Positions 10,781 to 22,695 of a DNA stretch of 64,000 nucleotides are shown here, piece after piece. This DNA is from Ganoderma boninense (taxonomy: Eukaryota > Basidiomycota > Agaricomycetes > Polyporales > Polyporaceae), in contig CM035313.1 of assembly GCA_002900995.3 (NCBI GenBank), positions 1,674,001 to 1,738,000 of the forward strand. The letters are read 5' to 3'. Numbering within the stretch: the first letter of the stretch is position 1; each line of letters starts with the position of its first letter. The notes below the pieces were generated by a model. That model saw only the letters and a program-made list of their open reading frames with translations, was not told the DNA's origin and made no database searches. A program made the translations under genes and the position numbers.

Positions 10781-13027
10781 CTTGGGCGTTGCTCTCTCAT
10801 GCACGTCTATACAACGTTGATCCCAACAAGGATAGACTCTCGTTTCATGGTCCGGTTATGCAAATGAGACCTTGGCGAACACTGACGCAGCGTGAGAAGG
10901 TTAGACACAGAATTATAATACAGGGCTGGATGGCACATACCTTTCGCGAAAGAGGACTTTGGTCACCGGTTGTAAGTGCATCCACAACCTTCTTTCACAC
11001 ACGTCCGATCGACGCCCTGGCCTGCCGCGGGGGGCTTCGAGACAGGAAACGGTTCTCCCTCGCAATTCACGCTCCCGGCGAGCACGGTGCCATCTTCGGG
11101 CCGATAGCAATCCGCCTTCGGTTCGCGCCATGTGAGTTCCTGTCAGCCTCCCACATTGGCACCACATCTTACCGCTCGGCGTGCGGCGAAAGGACGGGGA
11201 CGGTGTCAGTCCCTACCACGTTCTCTGGAACCTCGTGCTGTCTCGGCGCGGGGACATCGTGGCCCCAGGTGTTGTTTCAAGATTATGAGTCCCAGAAAAC
11301 GGCAGAAATGACGATCTCGAGCGGCAGGCCGGATTCAGGCCCACTTCATTCGCCGCAGACAAATTCATTCCGGTCACCACATATCCATTGGAAACTTCGT
11401 GAACACAATTGAATGCTCGTGGTTGGCCGGCCCCAAAACGGACCGAAGAGTGGTTGTGGACCGAGGTCCCCACATATCACCCTTGTCGCACGGTGTTGTG
11501 AGTAAGCATCTTTGTATCCCGACGCGCTCGCTTTGCTAATCGTTTTAGTCCGAGGAACCTTACGGCTCCATTATTTATTTGGCATCTATGGAGACCGCTC
11601 GCACCCTAAACGCGAAAGCTCTAGAAATCGGATTGCCGAGCACCGCGCCGATATCTTGAAGGAAACGTGACCCGCCCTGAGCTTCTATCCACTCTATATG
11701 AGATTCAGCAGCAACACAGGGTACCCAGTACGGCTACTACTATTCCTTCGTCGGCTCATCCACCCAGGCCCGCATTTGCGATGGAAGACATCCAAATTGG
11801 ACGCATTCCTAGGACCAAGGCGCTGTGCATGGATTATATTGAAGCCGGTAGCGCCGCCGGTAAGCAGTGGCGAATTGGCTGTTTGTATACTGTGCGGAAC
11901 GGAGCCGGCAGACCGTTTTTCCTTGTGGCTATTGGACATTCCTAGTTACGCGTCTGGTTCCCGAATTCGATGCCGGCTTCGTGAGCGTACCGAACTGAGG
12001 CGCAGTCGGGCATGACGTACGTACATAGGCCGACAATTTTGCGTGGATGCGGGTCAGCCTGAGGCAAAGCAGACGCAGCGTCGTTACGGGCAAGTACCTC
12101 CTTGGAAGCCCGTTCCGGCCACACGCCTGGGCGCGACCGTGGTCATTCGGCTTTGTCAGACCGCGAACTGTGCAGCTTGAAACTCTACGGCATGGCCAGC
12201 GCTAGGCCGTGCTTGAAATTATGTCGACTACGAGTCATGGCGGTGACCGGAAGCTGTCAGACAGGACGTATGTCTCGCGCCGTGCAGAAGACCCACGTAT
12301 GCGGCGTTACGAAACGGTTTCGGTCCGTCTATACAAGGTGGCGCCGGATAACTGGAATGCTAGATGCTTCGCAGAATTGCGACTGCGCGGAACGGTGCCC
12401 TAGGAAGTCAGGGCAGATGAGATGGCTGCGCAACGACGATGAGGCGATACCGGTGGGCCACGGACGACTGTATCAGACGACCGCTCAGAGCGATTAATGA
12501 AGGGCGTTGGGACGAGCGGTACGGTGGCCGGAGGTTAATCCGGAGGTTTCTGGAAGAACTGTCAGAATTCGTGTTCAGCACAGGCAGACACCCACATATC
12601 CGTATTCTGGAGATTACACGTCGCATCTGGCGCTTATCCGAGGGTGGCTATGTCGATGCCGCCGCGGAGTAAGTAGCAGATGCATACCCGCATCCATACC
12701 CTGACCACTCACTGCCTCGACCAATCGCTGGCCTCCAGGAAAACGAGGTCAATGAGATACCCCTGTCAAATACACCAATGGGACAACAAAGCGTCATTTG
12801 TGGATTAGAAGTGACGAGGCCATCCTTGGATGGTGGAGATAGCGTAAGAAGATGTGAGCGGGGCGCCGTTGTGGTGAGCATTCAATCCTACGTAGGGTCC
12901 TGGAACGGGTCTTGAGTAATTTGAATACGTCGCCGAAGAGGATGCGTCAGCAATCAAAGGGAAAATCCGATGACGTGAGGATATGGATTTGTTGGTCTTG
13001 GTAGTATCGATCAGAAACTGGCTAGGA
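10781..13027. other. Gene-poor stretch with unresolved fragments
   Basis: No gene model could be closed. The longest plus-strand frame (10762-11412) has no family signature and starts inside the MITE. On the minus strand, about 10963-11124 and 11213-11473 read as Cys-containing secreted-protein-like peptides (for example DRTCVKEGCGCTY), with plausible donors, but they do not join into a complete gene. It may hold decayed genes. Confidence 0.4.
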
Positions 13028-13029
13028 TA

Positions 13030-13688
13030 CAGTCTTTAACCGGTCCTCGGGCCACCATGGGTCCTCGGGCCACTTCACCCTTTGCGAGCTCCCCCCTGTT
13101 TCTCTTGCCACAAAATGACCTCTGATGCATCATAACCTGTTTTACCAGGCCACTCAAAAAACTGAGGGTGGTAGCGGCGAGACAGCATGTTGTAAGGCGA
13201 TTGTTACAGTAAAACAGAGAGAAAATGAATTTTGGAGGGCAGATCTAGCACGACCTTCTTGATCAAGCAGTCCCACATTTATAGTGAAGCATGAGCATAT
13301 TCACGCGAACGATTTTGTGTCCTACTTACTGGGAATTGCCATCGGGGACGAACACAATGCATTGAACATGACTCGGACGGTGGTCCTTGGGCCACCGGAC
13401 GGCGCTAATAGGCCTGATATACTTAATCGGGTGCTCGGCTAGCGTCGGTTAGATCAATTTCGTACTAAATACGGATGGCCCGAGGACTGAGGAAGTCATG
13501 ATAAGGGATTTTTGTCAAGATGGACCTCGATCTCTCCCAAGCTGCCCTCTCCTCACCACAAAATTCGACAGGCATATACTCTGGTATGCATCCTAATGGA
13601 ATATAAACTTAAGTTTGTGGAAAATGAGGAGGGGGGAGCATAGTAAGGCGACTAAAAATTCATAGGTCCGAGGACCGGTTGAAGACTG
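13030..13688. mobile_element. 659-bp MITE, copy 1
   Basis: Starts CAGTCTTTAACCGGTCCTCG and ends with the near-inverse CGAGGACCGGTTGAAGACTG, so the terminal inverted repeat is about 24 bp with one mismatch. It is flanked by TA at 13028-13029 and 13689-13690. There is no long open frame. The same 659 bp recur in inverse orientation at 29158-29816. TA target sites and short terminal repeats suggest a non-autonomous Tc1/mariner-type element. Confidence 0.9.
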
Positions 13689-13690
13689 TA

Positions 13691-15134
13691 TTCACAAGCG
13701 CGACTAAGTTGTGGGCGCCGGGCGCTGGGGCCAGTACCGGCCCGTACCGGTCTGTGGAGGTCTGTGGAGGTGGGCGGAGGCCAGCTGTACCACACGAAGA
13801 CAAGGACGATCAAGGTCGCGACCTTCGTCGCGACACGAGACTGTCGGAGGCCGTCAAGACTTGAGTTGGGCCTGTCAAATTCGTGCTGGTGGGCCTGTGC
13901 GTGCGTTGCATCAGCATTTCACTTCATCTGACGTCGAATTGAAGATGAAATGATATGTGTTGTGGCGGCCAAAATGGCAGCCACGGCTTTCTTGACACAG
14001 GAACCGCGGCACTGTGCCGAAGACCTGCACGGCCCACCAAGTGCGTGAGAACGGTAAGTTCTGGAACAAAGATGCCGCCTTTCCACATGGCGAAAGGTTG
14101 AGTTGCTTGCAGGGCGTCGAAGAGGTATCGTGCGAGGGAAGCAGGCGTCAGACCGGGAATTGACCGGAGATAGGTGCTACAGTAAGTATTATGTAGAGTC
14201 ACGGTCGGGCAAGAGGGGGAGATCGCACGAGTATCGCCGAGCGCCGCGGGTGTAAGTAAGTAGAGAACTGCAAGAAGAGCATTGGAAAGCTTGAAACTGA
14301 TGGCATCGGCGAGGAGGATTTGGGAGGAATTCTGTGCCCCGGCGGGTGATGAATGGGTGATAAGGGCCCCGAGTGGTAAGCTCTCAGGGTGGACCGTGCC
14401 TGTGCAGCCGCCGGTGGACGGGTGCACTCTGGGACAACGTCCGTGAAAGTCGCGCGGTAATTCGCCGGTTGGAGACGGAAGTTGTGTCCAATTTGACCAA
14501 CGTGATCAAATCCGCCGGCGATATTTGAGATCGCGGCCAAGCTCGCGACCACCGGTGGCGCGCTCGCTGCCGTCTGCCACAGATATCTCAGACGCTTGGC
14601 CGCAGGCCCTCCATCGCATTGCTGCACTGCGCGGCTGGCGCATGGGCAGTTTTGAGGGATGTCAGGCCGTGCCGCGCAGGATGGAGGGAGCTGCGGGCGC
14701 TGGAGCGTGAGACCGGGAGCGCAGATCGCGACGTCAAATTCAAGGTTGGCGAGATTGGCGCAATGGCGAGGGCGAGTAATCTTGGTTACGAAAGGGCGCG
14801 AGAGCGACGCGGTGATCATGAGTCGGCTCGGAAAAGGAGTCGGAGCGGAGGCACAGGAATCAAAGGAGACGTGCGTCCGTCGTCCGTCGAAAACGGCGCC
14901 CAAGGCCGGGCGAGTGATGCAGGCTGATGGCAAATGGCAAGCCTTGGACTGCGCTCGCGACAGCCCCACGAGCACGGAATCAAACATTTCCATTGACCAC
15001 CCGGCGCCACAAGTCAAATACAGTTCCCCCGGCCCCTTCAAAGCCCCAAGCCTTAGCCTCCCTCCCCAGCCCCTCCACTCCCCCGCATATCCCGTCCCGC
15101 CGCCTCTACCATTCCCGTCCGCCCCCACACGACC
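13691..15134. other. Upstream region of the bZIP gene
   Basis: A minus-strand frame at 13924-14427 begins with GTG and lacks any recognisable domain. The long frame at 14199-15128 is an anti-sense open frame in GC-rich DNA. Neither is called. The last 100 bases before 15135 are very C-rich, as in other promoters of this window. Confidence 0.45.
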
Positions 15135-16123
15135 ATGACTCGCGGTCGCAGAAAGGACATGACCATCCCCCCCTCCCGCGCTCTCCTCCAGCAGCGCGAC
15201 TACCGCGCGCGCAAGGCACAGTACCTTGCTGACCTCGAGGTCCGCGTAAAGAAAGCCGAGGAGGAGAACCTCATCCTCCGCAAAGAGGTCGAGTCCCTCC
15301 AGGCCAAACTCAAGGCCGCAGTACCTCCACAGGCGCAGTCGCCATACGGCCCTGACGTGGTACGTCCGTCCGCCAGCCTCCCCGGCTTCTTATGGTGCCG
15401 CATCCGGGTCCGCTAACACTGCACTAACCCCTACAGGCCGCCGCGTCGTCCGACCTCATGCACCACCTCACCATCGCCGCCGCCTCCATCACCCGCTTCC
15501 AGCAGCTCGCGTTCTATCCCGGCCCCGCGGGCGCAGGGCCTGGCTCGGGGCCTGCACCCCATGTGAACCGCACGCCAATTACACTCGCGACGCCGACATA
15601 CACCCCTTCGCCCGTCGCGCCGCCGCATGCCCACAAGCTCAGCGTCTCCCCGCGCATCGAACTTCCACCGCTCGCCCTCTCGCCGCCCTTTCGCCACCGT
15701 TCCGCGGAGCGCGAGCACGAACGCGAGCACGAACGAGACCGGGAGCGGGAACGGGAGCGACCCTATCCGAGCCGCGAGCAGGCGCAGCCGCTCCCGTCGG
15801 TGTACCCGCATCGCTCGCTTCCCAGCACCGTCATGGGCCCCGCGCCAACACAAACCCACCACCCACACCAGCACCAGCACCAGCGAGCATTATCAGCACC
15901 GCGCTTCCCGGGGCCCAACGATCCCGACTGCTGCGGGGGTTACGTGGACTGCCGGGGGTTGGTAGATGACGAAGACGAGGACGAGTCGATGGATGAGGAT
16001 GAGGATGACAACGGCCGGCCGCAGTCGCGGGTGACGCAGCGGATGTCTGACGTGAGATCCACGACGTCTTCGTGCTCGGGGCCGGAGGACAGCGGCTCGT
16101 CGCACTCGGCCAGTGCACGATGA
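15135..16123 (+). CDS. bZIP transcription factor with atypical basic region
   Basis: Model: join(15135..15359, 15437..16123), 303 aa. Residues 13-32 form a basic region (RALLQQRDYRARKAQYLADL) directly followed by a heptad coiled coil with leucines (VRVKKAEEENLILRKEVESL). This is the architecture of a dimeric DNA-binding bZIP protein. The usual signature Asn of the N-x7-R motif is not present at the expected place, while the Arg is kept. The rest is disordered: a Pro/His-rich stretch, an Arg/Glu repeat near residues 165-180, and a strongly acidic run (DEDEDESMDEDEDDN) near residue 255. The start was chosen because it precedes the basic region by only 12 residues and follows an ACC context. Target genes are unknown. 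Confidence 0.85.
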
Positions 16124-16735
16124 CTCTGTTGGCGTCTTGACGCTCGCATCTACGAACTCATGATGCCATGATGGACCGTGGCGCACCCAGCATGGACACG
16201 GGGCGGCGTCCGGTATCTGACGCATGTTTCTGCTTTGCATGGCGTCTGCCGCTTGTAGGATTTGTTGTATGCATTTGGCCTTTCTGGTCGGACTAGGTTA
16301 CCCACACCGCGCTATCAGGAGTGTGCTACAGACTACTTTATTTCGTTCCCGTCTACCACGATGTATCACCTAATCATCCACTGTACAACATACTCACTTA
16401 CGATTAGGCTGTTGCCGGCACGATGCCATCCCTCACCATGCTATCTTCCTGCTTTCGAGCTCTCTTCGCTGTCAATGTCATCTCTCAAGCGTGTCTGGCA
16501 GGAACACCGCGAATGATACGACAATCCAGTGACTGTTGGTCAGGTCTTCCAAAGATCCTCCCGTAATGCCGCCTTCCAACTTCCAACAAGGAGCAATCAA
16601 CCGTGCATCGTGCATCAGCTCCCGGCCGCCCCTTCTCACCGTCGGTGCCAGTTCGCCTGGTGAGCCAAGGTTCGAATTCTCCTGCTCTAATATACTTACA
16701 CGCCCGTTCCTAGTATAGTGGCGGGGCGGCCGTCT
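16124..16735. other. Convergent 3' spacer
   Basis: Lies between the stop codons of the bZIP gene and the conserved fungal protein. No gene, repeat or RNA was recognised. Confidence 0.5.
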
Positions 16736-17891
16736 TTAGCTCGCCGGCGTCGCCGCTTCTTCCAAGTTCCGAGCCCGCTCCACGTAGTCCCACCGATCCA
16801 GACCGCCAAAATCAATCGTCAGCGCGCCCGTCGCCAAATTCACCTGCAGCTCGCAAATGTGGCTGACGCGTGCCCGCCAACTATCGCCACTGCATCGCGC
16901 GGCGTGTGTGTGAACGCGGTGTCATGCATTCCCATGAAAATCCACAACGGAGAAGGATGTGGATATGGATATGGACATAGATATGCAAATCAGACAAAAC
17001 AGTTCGATGGGGGAGATGAGAACGGAAAACAACCACTGACGTTGCCGTGCCGTACATCGGGGTGCCCCGCTGGCTGACGAGCCGGACAGATTGATCCTGG
17101 TTTGACTTCTCGTCGTACACCCATACCATCTTGCCCCCGTACACCTCCTGCCACCCGTCATGGTCGACGAGGCGATTCGGAGGTCGGATGCGCTTCGTCC
17201 CACGTGGAGGCGCGGGGGCCCGACGAACGTCGACATCGTTGAGCAGCCGGAGCGCGGTCAGGTTGGAGATCCCCGTCAACTTCGCGCGTTCGTCCGGCGA
17301 CACGGCGTTGACGACAAAGAACACGGGGGCCGCTAAACCTCCGTCACCGTCGCCCTCGTCCGCGTCCTCGTCTTCACCAGTTTCGTCCATTGCCGAGTCC
17401 CCTTCAGCATCGGTTGGAGTGGCTGATGCTGCCGCTGCGGCCGAGGGCGATGCGGATTGGCCCTCGCTTGTTTCTGCTATGCCCATGCTGATATTGTCGC
17501 CTTCGCCTTCGCCCGAGGGGAGATCCGCCAGAGTCTCAGATGCGAGCTCGGCTTCGGCGTCCTGGAGGCGAGCATAGAAGACTTGCCAAGCATCCTCATT
17601 TGTGTAATCCGTGCGCAGGAGGATCCCGAGGCCAGGGGCGTTGTCCGAGACGTCGTCAAATGGATCGTCGTCCATGCTGAAGTCGGCGTCTTCCACGTCC
17701 TCCAGAGAGGGGAGATTTTGACTGATCTGAGTGGGTGCATGTGAGATTGAGATTGGGTGGCAATTAAGTTGGCTCCAGCCCTAATCTCAGCTGAGTGTGA
17801 ACGGGAACGACGACCGCTCACCGACGCAAGGTATGACGTCTTCTCGTCTGAGGAGAGGCTCCAGAAGGCGTTTGCCACTCTGAGCCGCCAT
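16736..17891 (-). CDS. Conserved fungal protein of unknown function
   Basis: Model: complement(join(16736..16889, 17041..17726, 17826..17891)), 301 aa. All three junctions keep frame. The N terminus (MAAQSGKRLLEPLLRREDVIP) leads into an acidic patch (DADFSMDDDPFDDV), then GLGILLRTDYTNEDAWQVFY, a long Ser/Asp/Glu-rich linker, and a C-terminal folded-looking part (VFFVVNAVSPDERAKLTGISNL, DHDGWQEVYGGKMVWVYD, HICELQVNLATGALTIDFGG). The pattern resembles a protein conserved among basidiomycetes, but no named domain is recognised and no function is proposed. The first donor is GTCGGT, weaker than the others, so the first exon is the least certain part. Confidence 0.7.
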
Positions 17892-18782
17892 TTTCGTCTG
17901 CCTTCGCCGGGGTAGCGTGCTTTGACGGCGTTGTAGTGCTCCTAGATGGGCGCAGACTCAATCAGCTCGCTGGATGGCTGTGGCGGCGTTTTGGAGGCAA
18001 GGTTGGGTGGCTGCTGACCGCTAGAAAACGAGCAAGGCTGGGTTCTCCGGCCCCTGGCTGCGGCATGTGCATGTGGATGCTTTCAGCTGCTATGTACGAC
18101 AAGACAGAGCAGATGCGATTCGAAGGCAAGGACGAAAAGAAACTGGCGGCTAATTTATTTTGCCATGGAGGCCGGCGTCTATCGGTGGTCGCTTGGGGCA
18201 AGTCACAGTCCCGGTCATGCGTCCACCCCCCGCCCAAATATGGCATTTAAGAACAATGCTGGACGCTCTCCTCGTCCCGGTCTCCAGCTCAACCTCCGCC
18301 TATCCTTATTGCCGAATGCATGGGGAGGTCCCGTGCTACTCTAACCGTAAGCCTCATCTCTTCATAATTTTCGCTACTCGAGCCAAGACTCTTAGCCAGG
18401 GCCTCCCATGGCAGGCCTGGGGGCTGAGAAGAAAACATGTTCAGCCGAACGCTGGCTGACACCCGATGCTCACGACAGCGCGGGGTTTCCCCCGAGGCCA
18501 GCGAAGAACCGCTGTACGATCACCGCATACCCCACGTAGGCCCCAAGAATGCGGGGAATTTGGCGTGCGCTGATCTGCTACCATAACCGGGCCGTCAGTC
18601 TCAACCATTTTGGATCACGAGGGTGGGCGAGTACCTACTTCATCAATGCGCAGATGGGGCCTCGCATCCCGAGGAGAGCCTGGGGTAGCCGCTGCTCGTG
18701 TATATAGTTCAGTGTCCGTGACAGTCGCTTATCGTGCGTGCGCCGTGCCTTGCCCGCTGTCTCCCATCCTCGTCTTGCTGCG
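17892..18782. other. Divergent promoter region
   Basis: This 891-bp spacer separates the start codons of the conserved protein (-) and the MFS permease (+). Only short unsupported frames are present. Confidence 0.5.
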
Positions 18783-21111
18783 ATGGCACCATCCACCGGG
18801 CTGACCGGTGAGTAGATAGTCTGCCAGCGTTTTCACAGTGCTTGCTGAAGTCCCCGTTCCACAGGCAATGACCTCTCGCGCAAGCAGTGGGCGTACGCTC
18901 TCGCCTTGGTGACGTCCCTGTTCTTCACTTGGGGCTTTGCATACGGCGTACGTGTTCCTCGCTCCCGCACTGTGGAGTGTGCGCCTCAGACTGACGCTGA
19001 CGGGGTATCTTAGCTCCTCGACGTCCTCAATGCCCACTTCCAGCAGGTTTTCGGGATCGACCGGACACAAAGCACCCTCCTGCAACTGGCATACTTCGTG
19101 CGTTTACCTCAAATTTGCCATGTCAATGCTCATCTGACTGACTGCGCCGGCCTTTGCATCCGTTCGTGTGAATGCAGGGCGCGTACCTCGTCTTCGCGCC
19201 GTTCGCCAGTATTTTCGTGAGTGCCGCGATTTTGTCAGTTGCGGTGCCAGGGTGCTGACAGTTATGTGAAAGATGGAAAGGTACGGATACAAGGTGAGCA
19301 GCGTCGGGTCCAAGACGGGTGTTACCCCGGGCGATTCTGAACGCAGTCGACGTCATCGTTGCTAGAAAGGGATCCATTTGGGCCTCAGTCTGTACTCGAT
19401 TGGTACGGCACATCTCCCACTCCGCATGGCGCGTCACCATTAACGTTAAGGTTCTACCGCACATTGCTGCCATGAACAATGTGACCCCGGCTCCGGTCCT
19501 CCACAGGCGCGATCTTCTTCTGGCCGTCAGCAAAGTTTGCGAAGTACGGAGGGTTTGTTGGCTGCACGTTCGTGATTGGTGAGTGTCCATCCAAGGCGGC
19601 CAAAAGTTCTTGCGCGCATTCTGGGGCTGACGACCCGGTCCAACAACCGAACAGGCTGTGGCCTCTGCACGCTCGAGGTTGCCGCCAACTCGTACATTTC
19701 TATTTTGGGAAGCCCAAAATACGCCGCAGCACGGCTCAACTTCAGTCAGGGTTTCCAAGGCGTCGCGTCGTTTGCGGGCCCCATGATCGCCTCGCGCTGG
19801 TTTTTCCAAGGGAAGAATGCCAACAGCCTGGACACCGTCCAATGGTGAGCTTATTCGCATGACATCGGCTGTTTAGACGGCCCTAGCCTGCTATAGTGCT
19901 CAGTTTCTGATCCCAGGGTGTACCTTGCGGTCGCGGGACTCGGCCTCGTCCTCAACATCTTGTTCTAGTAAGTTCCCTGCTGCTCCTTCGAATGAAGCCG
20001 TTCTAACGCCATATCGACCATTCCGGCAGCTTCTGTACACTGCCTGAGATCACAGGAGATGCACTGGCCCAGGAGATGCGCGAAGCCGGTCTCACCACCG
20101 ACGAGGAACCATTCACTAAGCAGTACCACTGTATTTTCGGATGGGTAGCGCAGACGGCATACGTCGGTGCACAGGTCGCCGTGGCGGCACTCGCTGTCAA
20201 CTTCCTTTCGGAACAGGGCGTCGGAATTGACAAGCCATTTGCGAGCCAGCTGTTCTCGTACTGTCAGATAACGTTTACTGTGGGCCGGTATGTCTATTCC
20301 TGTGCTGACAACCACAATAACCACAACAATCCACCTCGTGTTGAAGTTTCAAATGCCCCCATAACTGAAAGGTCATCTGCAGATTCGTCGGAGTGGTTCT
20401 CCTCAAGTATACGGACCCAGCACTTCTGTTGTCAATCTACTCCGTCGCCTGTATGGTGTTCTCCCTGGGAGTTACATTTGGCCCCGGCAAGTCCGGTGTG
20501 GGCTGCCTGTTTGCCCTGTTCTTCTTCGAGTCGATCTGCTATCCGGTAGGTCTATCACCTGTAATGCTTCATGTCAAGGCCGGCCCTGATATATCGGTGC
20601 CCGCTGCGTATTAGGTTATCTTCACCCTCGGCACAAAGAACCTGGGCAGACACACGAAGCGTGGCTCCGGTCTGATTGTCATGGTACGCTCGCTTTCATA
20701 CCGGTGGCTTCCACGCACAAGGTTCTGTAGTTGACAATGTGTGTCTGTCTATCAGGGTGTCGGAGGAGGTGCCTGGTGGCCCCCAATGGCCGCGGCCATC
20801 GGCGACCACATTTCCACTGCTCGGGGGTACGGCATCCCCTTCGCAGGCTACACGATTATGGGCGTGTATGCAGTGTACGTGTTGCCGCCTCTCCTTCTGT
20901 CCCCATTTTGGGAATACTTTCGAACCTTTGGAATTGACAGCGAGCTCTTCCGTTTGACAGTGGCATGGTCATCGATCAAGCACGGAAAGGTGGCTTCCGG
21001 CTTGGCACAATCGACGAGATTGCGGACAGTCGAGAGCACCGTCGTCCCAGGAAGGAGACGGACTCCGACTTGGACAAGAAGGGAAGCGAGGAGTTCGTCG
21101 AAGCCGTCTAG
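18783..21111 (+). CDS. MFS transporter, L-fucose/glucose-galactose permease type
   Basis: Model: join(18783..18807, 18865..18947, 19014..19097, 19178..19216, 19273..19293, 19366..19402, 19507..19578, 19655..19844, 19917..19967, 20030..20287, 20383..20545, 20615..20683, 20756..20874, 20961..21111), 453 aa in 14 exons. The protein has the 12-helix layout of the FucP/GluP branch of the major facilitator superfamily: WAYALALVTSLFFTWGFAYG in helix 1, LLDVLNAHFQQVFGI after it, MERYGYK in the cytosolic loop, and LCTLEVAANSYISILG with NFSQGFQGVASFAGPMI in helices 4-5. It most likely moves a sugar or related compound with protons across the plasma membrane. The short charged C terminus is cytosolic. 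The fifth exon is 21 nt. The substrate is not readable from sequence. Confidence 0.9.
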
Positions 21112-21602
21112 TCAATCGCGAAACGGCGTACAGCTCCCGATATCATATCGATGCTGTCCTCTATTCAGATCGCTCTTGTACGTCTTGCATAGGGTTGTAT
21201 ACTTGTATCATTGCATTTCTTGGTTGCGTACGACGGTTTCTCTCAATGATTCGTCATGGCACACTTTACGACGAAAATACGACTTTCATTGCTGGTTGTC
21301 CTGCTATGAGGATTTCTCACGTACTCGTCGGAGTCAGATAACTGTTACGTATACACCCCCAACAGAGCGCACACATCCAGCGCATGTTTTGGGTTTGGAC
21401 CTTCGCGCCTTCCTAGGCGTGTTGTCCCTGCGATCGAGCACCGCCCATGTACTCACTAATAGGTGGATGACCGTAGCACCGGGCTTCTGCCCGTCCTTTC
21501 GATCTTTGCGCTCACAATGCAATTCAAACGGGACCCAAATACAACAGCACCTCCGATCTCGTCGGCACAAACACACCTAGCCCTTTCCTCGCCGCCCGCT
21601 GA
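21112..21602. other. Convergent 3' spacer
   Basis: Lies between the MFS permease (+) and the nucleoside hydrolase remnant (-). Nothing else was recognised. Confidence 0.5.
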
Positions 21603-22695
21603 TTACGGTCTGACACCCCACACCCGCTCGAGAAGCAGCGCGACAAGCGCCGCGGGGCCAGGTGTTTTCGTAATGCAAGGAACCCCGCCCGCAACCGCAT
21701 TTCCGTGCACCTGTCCGCTGCCCAGCATCGTGCTCGCGCCGGCGTGCTGTACTTGCTTCGTGCCCATGAATGCTGGAGGACCCTCGATCTCGACTAGAGC
21801 GGGCACGGCCGTCGACTCGTATGCGCCAGCGTGCGGGTAATGGTGCCGTTCGAGCTCTGCTTGCACCGCTGCCCGGTTTGCGCCTGGGGCGTAGGCGCCG
21901 ACGTCGTCTCGCCGGTCGACGACGAGCATGCCGCGCGTCAGCTCTCCTGTGCTGTGGTAGGGTTGGAGAAAATCCAAGACAATGTTGTATGGCGTGCGGG
22001 GGCCGGCGGCGATGGGAACGGAGGCGGAAATGCGAAGGTTCAGTTTGTGGCGGCGACGAGTGGAGGCGAAATCGTGACGGGTGGGTCCGAATTACAATTA
22101 CAATTCGCGATTCATGCAACACGTCGAGGGCGGCGGGGATCCAGCCATGGAAGATAGAGCGCAGTCCGAGAAGAAAGAGGGTGGGGTCAGCTCCGTTGGA
22201 ACAACACTGTCACGGCCTACGGCCCACGTGTATCAGCCGCTCTGCGCCTTCCAACACTCACCGTTCGACCTCGAACTTTCTGCGGACAGCGGCCCATCCT
22301 TCGCGCAGGACGGGCAGGGCGGTCGGATCTTGGTCCTGCGTCTTGATAGGGGGATTCTCGATAGCACACCACACGGCGGCGATGTCGTGCAGCTCCATTG
22401 CGTCTTTGCCAAACTCGATCATCACTTCTCGGGTCCTTTCCAGGAATGAGCTCGTAAAGTGCACGAGTGGCGGCTTCCCTTCAGGCCGCGACGGAGCTGC
22501 TGTGGACTCGAATGCACCGTCAACCACCTCCTTGTAGTAAGGGAAGCTCAGCTCGTGTGGGGTCGTTATATCGAGCGGGAGCAACAGGAAGCGGTCCAGC
22601 GGCAAGCCGCCCTCGGGCTTGGCCGACGTGAGGAGTTCTTTGACCGCAAAAGGGTCCGCAAAGAAATTGACTGTGACCGGAATTAGGTCTATTCG

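Noticed and set aside
10762..11412. A 216-codon plus-strand open frame
   Set aside because: It begins inside the 217-bp MITE, contains no recognisable domain, and the opposite strand looks more protein-like.
14199..15128. A 309-codon minus-strand open frame upstream of the bZIP gene
   Set aside because: Composition is low-complexity, it overlaps the bZIP promoter, and no intron or domain supports it.
16660..16700. tRNA-like T-loop GGTTCGAATTC
   Set aside because: No complementary T stem, anticodon arm or acceptor stem could be formed around it.
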